NCBI RefSeq assembly: GCF_001421435.1
Contig: NZ_LMKA01000001.1
Location: 68,385-132,384 of the forward strand
Direction of reading: 5' to 3'
DNA length: 64,000 nt
From: Chryseobacterium sp. Leaf201
GTDB taxonomy: Bacteria; Bacteroidota; Bacteroidia; Flavobacteriales; Weeksellaceae
Shown: one piece after another, positions 51,210 through 58,218 of the stretch
Layout: each line of letters begins with the position of its first letter
How positions within the stretch are numbered: the first letter of the stretch is position 1
Notes under the pieces: model-generated
Databases searched by the model: none
Told to the model about the DNA's origin: nothing
What the model saw: only the letters and a program-made list of their open reading frames with translations
Made by a program: the position numbers and the translations under genes

Positions 51210-52064
51210 TTAGGCTTTTACCGTCAGTAAATTGATTGTTTTAGCAACAGTATCCTTAATTTCCGTTCTTTTTACAATAAAATCCACAAATCCTTTTTCC
51301 TGAAGGAATTCAGAAGTCTGGAACCCTTCCGGAAGGTCTCTTCCGATGGTTTCACGGATTACCCTTGGCCCTGCAAAACCGATCAGCGCCTTAGGCTCGG
51401 CCATAATAATATCGGCGGTCATGGCAAAAGAAGCTGTAATTCCTCCGAACGTCGGGTCGCACAGATAGGCAATATATAAAAGCCCTGCTTCTGAAAGCTG
51501 TGCCAGCTTTGCCTGAACCTTGGCCAACTGCATCAGTGAATAGGTAGCTTCCTGCATTCTTGCACCTCCTGACTGACAGATAATCATGTAAGGAAGCTTC
51601 TTTTCTATACAGTAGTCGATTGCTCTTCTTATTTTTTCTCCCATAACAGAACCCAAAGAACCTCCGATGAAAGCGAAATCCATACAGGAAACCACCATTT
51701 CGGTTCCTTTTACGGTTCCTACTGCATTTCTGATGGAATCGGTAAGTTTCGTCTTCGCTCTTACTTCTTTCAGACGGTCTGCATAAGGTTTGGTATCCTT
51801 AAAATTCAGGATGTCGATACTTTCAACATTGGCATCCAGCTCAGTGAATTTACCTTCATCAAAAAGGATGTCAAAAAATTCGGCACTTCCTATTCTTACA
51901 TGAAAGCCGTCTTCAGGAGAAACGTAGTTGTTTCTCTTTAATTCGTCATGCTCAACAATTTTACCCGAAGGAGTCTGATGCCAAAGACCTTTGGGAACGT
52001 CTTTTTTCTCATCAGTAGAGGTCGTAATATTTTGTGCTTTTCTTTTAAACCACTCGAATGCCAT
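51210..52064 (-). CDS. accD: Acetyl-CoA carboxylase carboxyltransferase subunit beta
   Basis: 284 residues. With AccA it moves carboxyl from biotin to acetyl-CoA to make malonyl-CoA. The crotonase-like core has [51 protein letters not shown] and [16 protein letters not shown]. The N-terminal zinc ribbon of E. coli AccD (two CXXC pairs) is replaced by QTPSGK and SPEDGF, with no cysteine. From memory this is usual in flavobacterial AccD. Start at MAFEWFKRK (52064). Confidence 0.94.
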   Translation of the reverse strand: MAFEWFKRKAQNITTSTDEKKDVPKGLWHQTPSGKIVEHDELKRNNYVSPEDGFHVRIGSAEFFDILFDEGKFTELDANVESIDILNFKDTKPYADRLKEVRAKTKLTDSIRNAVGTVKGTEMVVSCMDFAFIGGSLGSVMGEKIRRAIDYCIEKKLPYMIICQSGGARMQEATYSLMQLAKVQAKLAQLSEAGLLYIAYLCDPTFGGITASFAMTADIIMAEPKALIGFAGPRVIRETIGRDLPEGFQTSEFLQEKGFVDFIVKRTEIKDTVAKTINLLTVKA

Positions 52065-52090
52065 AGTGTCTGTATTAGTGTACAATGTAA

Positions 52091-52155
52091 AAAAAGTACA
52101 ATGTATAAAGCAGGATGTAGTCTAATTACATATTACTCTGTACATTGTACTTTTA
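52091..52155 (-). terminator. Large inverted repeat with T-run between fbaA and accD
   Basis: On the minus strand AAAAGTACAATGTA pairs with TACATTGTACTTTT, followed by T residues, with a 35-nt loop that itself holds ATGTA/TACAT. A third half-site TGTACAATGTAA lies at 52079-52090. It probably ends fbaA transcription; a regulator site made of repeated GTACAATGTA is also possible. Confidence 0.6.
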
Positions 52156-52160
52156 CAAAA

Positions 52161-53231
52161 TTATTTTAAAGTATTTATGTTATTTAAATCTTCAAATGCG
52201 CGAACCAGCCTTTTGGAGAATGTTTCCTCGCCTTTTCTTACCCATACCCTCGGGTCATAGAATTTTTTGTTAGGCTTCTCTTCTCCGTCCGGGTTCCCGA
52301 TCTGAGCTCTTAAATAATCAATATTGTCAACCATATAATCTCTTACACCTTCCGTGTAAGCAAACTGTAGATCGGTATCAATATTCATTTTGATAACTCC
52401 GTAGTCAATCGCTTCCCTGATTTCTTCCAGTGTAGATCCTGAACCGCCGTGGAATACAAAATTCACCGGTTTTTCAGCAGTCCCGAATTTCTCCTGAACA
52501 TATTTCTGGGAATTGTCAAGGATTTTCGGGGTAAGCACTACGTTTCCTGGCTTATATACTCCATGTACATTACCGAAAGCAGCTGCAATGGTAAAGTTTT
52601 CTGAGATGGCCTTCAGCTTTTCATACGTGTAGGCTACATCTTCCGGCTGGGTATACAGTTTGGAATTGTCAACATCTGAATTGTCAACACCATCTTCTTC
52701 ACCGCCTGTAACACCGATTTCCACCTCCAGGGTCATCTGCATTTTAGCCATTCTTTCAAAATATCTTGCAGATGTTTCAAGGTTTTCTTCCAAAGATTCC
52801 TCAGAAAGGTCAAGCATATGGGAAGAGTACAGTGATTTTCCGGTCTGTCTGAAGAATTCTTCGCTGGCATCCATTAACCCGTCGATCCAAGGCAATAACT
52901 TCTTTGCGCAGTGGTCCGTATGAAGGATTACAGTAGCTCCGTAAGCTTCTGCCAGGGTATGGATATGTTTTGCTCCGGCTACACCTCCAAGAATGGCTGC
53001 TTTCTGTCCTTCATTGCTTAATCCTTTTCCTGCATTGTAGGCAGCACCTCCATTAGAGAACTGGATAATAACAGGCGAGTTCAGCTTTGCTGCAGTTTCC
53101 ATCACTGCGTTTACGTTGCTGGAACCAATTACGTTAACTGCGGGTAATGCAAATTTGTTTTCTTTAGCATGCTGAAAAATATCGGTAACTAATTGACCTG
53201 TGGCAACTCCTGCCGGGAAAATTCTGCTCAT
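52161..53231 (-). CDS. fbaA: Class II fructose-bisphosphate aldolase
   Basis: 356 residues. It splits fructose-1,6-bisphosphate into DHAP and glyceraldehyde-3-phosphate in glycolysis, and the reverse in gluconeogenesis. Zinc ligands are in VILHTDHCAKKLLPW, TGGEEDGVDNSDVDNSKLYTQPEDV, IAAAFGNVHGVYKPGNV and FVFHGGSGS; the substrate loop ends IKMNIDTDLQFAYTEGVRDY. These are features of the E. coli class IIA type. A terminator separates it from accD. Confidence 0.95.
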   Translation of the reverse strand: MSRIFPAGVATGQLVTDIFQHAKENKFALPAVNVIGSSNVNAVMETAAKLNSPVIIQFSNGGAAYNAGKGLSNEGQKAAILGGVAGAKHIHTLAEAYGATVILHTDHCAKKLLPWIDGLMDASEEFFRQTGKSLYSSHMLDLSEESLEENLETSARYFERMAKMQMTLEVEIGVTGGEEDGVDNSDVDNSKLYTQPEDVAYTYEKLKAISENFTIAAAFGNVHGVYKPGNVVLTPKILDNSQKYVQEKFGTAEKPVNFVFHGGSGSTLEEIREAIDYGVIKMNIDTDLQFAYTEGVRDYMVDNIDYLRAQIGNPDGEEKPNKKFYDPRVWVRKGEETFSKRLVRAFEDLNNINTLK

Positions 53232-53300
53232 GTTTTACTTTTTAATATAAATTATTCGGATTGTAAAATTCCTGTAAAGGTAATCATTTTTGCTTAATTG

Positions 53301-54167
53301 CTAATTTCTTTTGTCCCGCCCCCAAAGTAGCTTTTGGCGGATGGTTTCATAAAAACTCAGGTTATTGGGCTGCACCAGAAGGATCTGAAAGTTTGCTTTT
53401 CTGATGATAATTTCCTTGTCTGTTTCTATGTGGATCAGTCGTGAGTCCAGGGAAAGGGAGTATTGTGATACCCGGCTTTCCACTTTAAATTTAATTTCAA
53501 CCCGGTCGTTTACCACCAGCGGTCTTACATTAAGATTGTGAGGGGCAATAGGGGTAATGACAAAATTTTCGTTGTTCGGGGAAATAATCGGCCCGCCGCA
53601 GCTTAATGAATAAGCAGTAGAACCTGTAGGCGTGGAAACGATAACCCCGTCTCCCCAGAATACATTCAGAAACTCATTATTGATATAAGAATCTACCGTT
53701 ACCATCGAAGTGGTTTCTTTTCTGGATAAGGTAACGTCGTTCAGTGCATATGGAAAAAAGCCTTCCAGTTCAGGGGAAACCACCTGGATTACAGAGCGCC
53801 GGCTGGTTTTTACATCGCCTTTTAAAATAGAGTCCAGTTCATTAAAGGCTTCTTCTTTGGTAAAACTCGCCAGGAAACCTAATCTGCCGGTATTCACCCC
53901 TACAATAGGGATTTCAAGATCCTCTATAAATGTCAGGGAATTTACAATGGTGCCATCTCCGCCGAAGGTAAAGAACAGGCTTACTTCCTTGTCCAGAAGA
54001 TCCTGTTTGCAGTTAAAGGTTTCAAAAATTTTTGAAAACTGAAGCGCTTCAGCCATCTCATCATATAAAACGGACTTTATCCCTCTGTTTTCAAGCTCGG
54101 AAATAAATTTGCTTAAATATAAAAAAGTATCAAGATCTTTTTTCTGGGAATATATGGCTGCCTTCAT
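53301..54167 (-). CDS. nadK: NAD kinase
   Basis: 288 residues. It makes NADP from NAD and ATP. The GGDG motif is at 69-72 (FFTFGGDGTIVNSL), followed by GVNTGRLGFLA, DVTLSR, the TPTGSTAYSLSCGGPI loop and PLVVNDRVEIKF. Length is typical. It follows the CBS gene by 6 bp, so the pair is co-transcribed; this order is one I know from flavobacterial genomes. Confidence 0.95.
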   Translation of the reverse strand: MKAAIYSQKKDLDTFLYLSKFISELENRGIKSVLYDEMAEALQFSKIFETFNCKQDLLDKEVSLFFTFGGDGTIVNSLTFIEDLEIPIVGVNTGRLGFLASFTKEEAFNELDSILKGDVKTSRRSVIQVVSPELEGFFPYALNDVTLSRKETTSMVTVDSYINNEFLNVFWGDGVIVSTPTGSTAYSLSCGGPIISPNNENFVITPIAPHNLNVRPLVVNDRVEIKFKVESRVSQYSLSLDSRLIHIETDKEIIIRKANFQILLVQPNNLSFYETIRQKLLWGRDKRN

Positions 54168-54173
54168 TGGTGT

Positions 54174-54824
54174 TTATATTTCTATGAATTTCTGGAAAAA
54201 ACCGAACCTGTCCTGAAACAGATCAGATTTGTCATCAGAATAATATTTCTGTACAATTCTGTAATCGTAACGGTCAAATGTTTCATCAATGGAGCTCAGG
54301 TTTTCATTGCTGATCTTGATGGTCACATGAATTGCTTCATCTGACATAAAACTGATAAAAGCCCCGTAAAATTTAGAGTTATTGCTTTCAACGATGTTGG
54401 CAATCTCCGTCATCGAATATTTTCTGGCAGGTGTTTCCACTGTAAGAATCGCCCCTGATTCTGAAAACAGCGGATACTTTGAAAGATCCTGGAAAATATC
54501 TTCACAGCTGATGTACCCGAGGTATTTTTCGTTCTTGTTGATCACCGGGACCACGTTGGCATTGAATGTATGAAACAACCGGATGCTGTCCATGATATTA
54601 TTGTCATCAAGAATGGCGAAGCGTTCGATCTGATGTTCAAGATCCTTCAGTGTGCCTTCTTCTTCATAAAGAAAATCTTCGGCAATGGCACCGTAAAAAT
54701 GACTGGATTTTTTGATGAAAACATGAGAATATCCAAATGCATCTATCATGTCTCTTGCTGATTCTATCGAGTCAGTCAGATTAAAACACGGAAAATCTTT
54801 TGAGATATAGTCTTTGATAAACAT
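54174..54824 (-). CDS. CBS-domain protein upstream of nadK
   Basis: 216 residues. It has two CBS motifs (FIKDYISKDFPCFNLTDSIESARDMIDAFGYSHVFIKKSSHFYGAIAE and ILDDNNIMDSIRLFHTFNANVVPVINKNEKYLGYISCEDI, each shown here only in part) and a C-terminal ACT-like part (MTEIANIVESNNSKFYGAFIS, DYRIVQKYY). CBS pairs bind adenine nucleotides such as AMP, ATP or NAD. Co-transcription with NAD kinase suggests nucleotide-responsive control of that pathway, which is inference. Confidence 0.85.
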   Translation of the reverse strand: MFIKDYISKDFPCFNLTDSIESARDMIDAFGYSHVFIKKSSHFYGAIAEDFLYEEEGTLKDLEHQIERFAILDDNNIMDSIRLFHTFNANVVPVINKNEKYLGYISCEDIFQDLSKYPLFSESGAILTVETPARKYSMTEIANIVESNNSKFYGAFISFMSDEAIHVTIKISNENLSSIDETFDRYDYRIVQKYYSDDKSDLFQDRFGFFQKFIEI

Positions 54825-54908
54825 TGTGCTAATTTATAAAAAATTAAATGAAACTTTTTCTGAAACGCGAACTTTTTTTCGTTAAAAATAAAAAAAATGA
54901 TTTTAAAA

Positions 54909-54939
54909 TTTGCCCGTGACAAAAAAATGGGTATCTTTG
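54909..54939 (+). promoter_or_regulatory. Orphan promoter (no downstream gene on this strand)
   Basis: TTTG (54909-54912), 19 nt, TATCTTTG (54932-54939): a near-ideal Bacteroidota promoter on the plus strand, between two minus-strand genes. It points to the candidate small RNA at 54945. Confidence 0.6.
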
Positions 54940-54944
54940 TCGCC

Positions 54945-55013
54945 TTTCATTTTTACTTTTTATTAGATTTATTTCAAACTGCACTGTCTATTAGGCATTT
55001 GCAGTTTTTTTAT
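54945..55013 (+). ncRNA. Candidate small RNA with promoter and terminator
   Basis: From the predicted start near 54945 to a terminator hairpin (AAACTGCA 54976-54983 / TGCAGTTT 55000-55007, then TTT TTA) is about 68 nt. The first 30 nt are pyrimidine-rich and single-stranded. The T-run lies on the plus strand only, so the hairpin is not the trmH terminator. The end meets the trmH stop codon (55010-55012). No known RNA family is recognised. Confidence 0.45.
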
Positions 55014-55540
55014 TGCCATACTTTGGCAAATTCCCACATTACAATTCCTCCGCAAACACTCACATTTAAAGAATGCTTGGTTCCCAATTGCGGAATTTCA
55101 ATAAAAGAATCGATATGGTTCAGTGCTTCATCACTGATTCCTTCCACTTCATTTCCCAGAACCACCGCATATTTTTTAGAAGGATCAATAGAAAAATCCG
55201 TGATCATCCGGCTGTTGGTGGTCTGCTCGATACCTATAACTTCAAAACCCTCCGACTTCAGATGACGGATGGCCGTATTGATATCCGGTTCATGGCTCCA
55301 GTCTACGCTTTCCGTAGCACCCAGCGCGGCTTTGTGGATTTCACGGTGGGGCGGCTGAGGCGTAATTCCGCAGAGGATAATTTCCTGAACCAGAAAGGCA
55401 TCCGCTGTCCTGAATGTCGCGCCTACATTATGCATGCTCCTGATGTTATCCAGCACCACGACCAAAGGAATCTTTTTAACAGTTTTAAAAGTTTCAACAT
55501 CAATCCGGTTAAGTTCTTCCAGTTTTAGTTTATGTACCAA
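55010..55540 (-). CDS. TrmH/SpoU-family RNA methyltransferase
   Basis: 176 residues, the minimal SPOUT form. The three family motifs are present: VVLDNIRSMHNVGATFRTADAF (motif 1), AVVLGNEVEGISDEAL (motif 2) and PQLGTKHSLNVSVCGGIVMWEFAK (motif 3) forming the knotted SAM site. It 2'-O-methylates tRNA or rRNA; which position is not decidable. The 3' end faces the candidate small RNA. Confidence 0.88.
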   Translation of the reverse strand: MVHKLKLEELNRIDVETFKTVKKIPLVVVLDNIRSMHNVGATFRTADAFLVQEIILCGITPQPPHREIHKAALGATESVDWSHEPDINTAIRHLKSEGFEVIGIEQTTNSRMITDFSIDPSKKYAVVLGNEVEGISDEALNHIDSFIEIPQLGTKHSLNVSVCGGIVMWEFAKVWQ

Positions 55541-55598
55541 TTGTCTGTATTTAATGTAGTTATCAATATTATTTACGATCTTTTACGGAATAAAGATT

Positions 55599-56480
55599 TT
55601 ATTTGGGTAAGCCCATGATCTGGTGAACGCTTTTTTCAATATTCTGGGCGATCGCTTCCATGGGGATATCATTTTCATCATTGCTGAACGGGTCTTCAAT
55701 TTCTTCGGCAATCATTTCAAGGCTCATCAAAACATAATACACAAAAACCGTCAGCGGAATCATGAATAGTCCGATAGAAATGACATATGCTACCGGTAGA
55801 GCTAGTACATACAGAATGATGAATTTTTTTACAAATGAAGAATAGGAATAGGGGATCGGCGTGTTTTTAATCCTCTCACAACCTCCGCAAACATCCAGGA
55901 ACCCAGAAAGCTGGGTATCCAGATACAGCATTTCCATATCTGAAATTTTCCCCTGTTTTTTAAGCTGGTGCAGTTTATGGGTTAAAAGAATAATAATTTC
56001 GCTGGGCCCGTGATGTTTGATGTAGTCTTCAATTTCAGAATAATCCTCATCCAGTGCCAGTCTTGTGGATTCTTTGGAAAGATGCTGGGCCAGAAAATGC
56101 GGAAAGTATTTTAAGTACCGTGCAATCTGTTCCAGGTCCTGCCGGTCATTTTCAAGGATAGATTTGATTTTAATTGCAAAGTTCCGGGAATCATTTACCA
56201 GCTTTCCCCAGAGCTTCCTGCCTTCCCACCACCGGTCATAAGCGGTATTGGTCCTGAAAACCAACAACAGGGACAGCACAAAACCCAGTAATGAATGAAT
56301 CATGCTGACATTGCTGATGGGTGATTTGGAAGAAAGATGAAGGTATTTCACTTCCAGGTATTCAATCCCCCAGGAATATAATCCAACCAGAATCATCGTC
56401 GGAAAAAGGATTTTCATCGTATCGCTTTTATGCAGGCTGAAAAGGATTTTCAGAAAATGTTTGGTATTGTAAACTCTCAT
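55599..56480 (-). CDS. Bestrophin-family (UPF0187) membrane protein
   Basis: 293 residues with four hydrophobic helices and the bestrophin hallmarks: MIHSLLGFVLSLLLVFRTNTAYDRWWEGRKLWGKLVNDSRNFA (split across residues 66-108), a long cytoplasmic helical part, then LPVAYVISIGLFMIPLTVFVYYVLMSLEMIAEEIEDPF. Bacterial bestrophins form pentameric ion channels. It has its own -7 element (56505-56498). Confidence 0.88.
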   Translation of the reverse strand: MRVYNTKHFLKILFSLHKSDTMKILFPTMILVGLYSWGIEYLEVKYLHLSSKSPISNVSMIHSLLGFVLSLLLVFRTNTAYDRWWEGRKLWGKLVNDSRNFAIKIKSILENDRQDLEQIARYLKYFPHFLAQHLSKESTRLALDEDYSEIEDYIKHHGPSEIIILLTHKLHQLKKQGKISDMEMLYLDTQLSGFLDVCGGCERIKNTPIPYSYSSFVKKFIILYVLALPVAYVISIGLFMIPLTVFVYYVLMSLEMIAEEIEDPFSNDENDIPMEAIAQNIEKSVHQIMGLPK

Positions 56481-56497
56481 AAGCGGGATTGCTGGTG

Positions 56498-56505
56498 CAA
56501 AGATA
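56498..56505 (-). promoter_or_regulatory. -7 element of the bestrophin gene
   Basis: Minus-strand TATCTTTG matches TAnnTTTG, 18 nt before the ATG. Confidence 0.45.
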
Positions 56506-56693
56506 AAATTTTCATTTTTACCACAGCTTTACACAGGAATATATAATTATGATCTGATCATCCTTTATTAAATAGATATCCTTTGGATGAAACGGGTGTT
56601 ACTGACGGAAAATGATCATCCATATTTAATTTAAAATTTTCCTGAAATTCAAAAAAAGCAGTATTTTTATTTCGCATTTAAATAGCAGACCAG

Positions 56694-57578
56694 ATGATTC
56701 TCAAAACCGTAGATGTTGTCACAGATATCAGTAAAGAAGATTTTCAGAAAAAATATTTTAAAAAGCGGAAGCCTCTCCTGATTAAAAATTTTGCAAGCCG
56801 CTGGGAAGCATTTGATCAATGGAACTTTGATTTTATCCGGGAAAAAGCAGGAGACCAGGAAGTCCCCCTGTATGATAACAAGCCTGCCGATGCTTCGAAA
56901 AGTTCAGATGCTCCCGTTACCCGTATGAAAATGAAGGATTATATTGATGTTATTAAAACTAAGCCTTCAGACCTGCGCATTTTCTTCTACATCATTACAG
57001 ACCGGCTGCCGGAATTGCTGAAAAATTTTACATATCCCGATTTGAGAATCAAATTTTTCAAAAGGCTTCCGACTTTGTTTTTCGGTGGAAGCGAAGCCCA
57101 TGTGCTGATGCATTATGATGTGGATCTCGGGGATTTTATCCATATTCATTTTGAAGGAAAAAAAAGAATTCTGCTATTTGATCAAAAGCAGTCTGCATTT
57201 TTATATAAAGTGCCGTTGTCCGTTCATACCATCTATGAAGTAGACTATGAAAACCCAGATTATGAAAAATTTCCGGCGCTGAAATATGCTAAGGGTTTTG
57301 AAATTTTTATGGAACATGGAGATGCGTTGTTTATTCCGGGTGCATTCTGGCATTTTAACCGATACCTTGAAGCGGGATTTTCCATGTCACTCCGTGCCCT
57401 TCCGAATAAACCCAATGTCTTTGCAGGTATGCTGTACCATGTTTTTATTATGCGGTATACCGATAAATTAATGCGGAAAATATTTAAAGCGAAATGGGTA
57501 AATTATAAGCAGGAATGGGCATATAAAAAGAGCACTAAAGCTGTGGAGAAATTTAAGACAAAGCAAAAACGCTCATAA
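56694..57578 (+). CDS. Cupin-8/JmjC-like Fe(II)/2-oxoglutarate oxygenase
   Basis: 294 residues with a JmjC-like fold: FKKRKPLLIKNFASRWEAFDQW at the N-terminus, metal site His140-X-Asp142 in MHYDVDLGDFIHIHFEGKKRILLF and the distal His in GDALFIPGAFWHFNRYL. The C-terminal tail is basic (EKFKTKQKRS) and helical. Such enzymes hydroxylate proteins or small molecules. No partner is obvious; the next gene is an uncharacterised one 32 bp downstream. Confidence 0.85.
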   Translation: MILKTVDVVTDISKEDFQKKYFKKRKPLLIKNFASRWEAFDQWNFDFIREKAGDQEVPLYDNKPADASKSSDAPVTRMKMKDYIDVIKTKPSDLRIFFYIITDRLPELLKNFTYPDLRIKFFKRLPTLFFGGSEAHVLMHYDVDLGDFIHIHFEGKKRILLFDQKQSAFLYKVPLSVHTIYEVDYENPDYEKFPALKYAKGFEIFMEHGDALFIPGAFWHFNRYLEAGFSMSLRALPNKPNVFAGMLYHVFIMRYTDKLMRKIFKAKWVNYKQEWAYKKSTKAVEKFKTKQKRS

Positions 57579-57610
57579 AAGTTTAAAATGACCTGAGATT
57601 TATAAAAATA

Positions 57611-58099
57611 ATGGATAAGAATCTGAGTTTTCAAAAACATATTCTGATTGTTGGAAAAACAGAAATGGAAAGACGAAAAAGGCTGGCATATATCCTGGGA
57701 AACTGTGATATTGAATATGTTGTTTTCCCCAAATCAATGAGTTCATTTTCTGATTATTTGAATGTAATTCGATCTGAAAAGCTCTTTTTCCCATTTTACG
57801 AATCAAAAGGAAAATATAATTTAAATCAGATTTTAGATTTTCATATCGATTGGATTTCTGATAACAACTGTGTTTTCGTTTTTGAAGATTTTCATAAGGT
57901 TGAAGATAAATTCAGTTTGGAAATAATGAGACTTATGATTAATAATTTAGAAACCAACCGTAAATCAGCGGTTAAGATCATAATCACTTTAGAAGATGAA
58001 ACAGAATTAATTAATAATCTTAATGGCATTGTAAACGAAACTAAATACAAAACCAAAACCCAGGTAGTAGAAAGTAATTTACAAATTATAGTATTATAA
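57611..58099 (+). CDS. Unknown A+T-rich protein, degenerate ATPase-like
   Basis: 162 residues with low-G+C codon use compared with mutS downstream. The N-terminus KHILIVGKTEMERRKRLAYIL is P-loop-like but lacks the full GX4GK[TS] motif. The middle has a Walker-B-like NNCVFVFEDF and is followed by KIIITLEDETEL, where an AAA+ sensor-1 strand would be. This gives a picture of an AAA/STAND-like core without an intact Walker A. I do not recognise the family. It lies between the JmjC gene and mutS. Confidence 0.6.
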   Translation: MDKNLSFQKHILIVGKTEMERRKRLAYILGNCDIEYVVFPKSMSSFSDYLNVIRSEKLFFPFYESKGKYNLNQILDFHIDWISDNNCVFVFEDFHKVEDKFSLEIMRLMINNLETNRKSAVKIIITLEDETELINNLNGIVNETKYKTKTQVVESNLQIIVL

Positions 58100-58218
58100 T
58101 TTTTATTTAGATGATATTTTTGAAAGCCTGTAGAGAATTGATGGCAAAATAAAATCAGTACTTTACTCCTTCTGTTTTATTTCCTATTTTTACCATCCTA
58201 ATTTTAAGATAGATTTTA

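Noticed and set aside
54897-55265. 122-codon plus-strand frame across trmH 3' half
   Set aside because: It is antisense to a well-supported TrmH gene and starts upstream of the orphan promoter; the RNA reading explains the promoter better.
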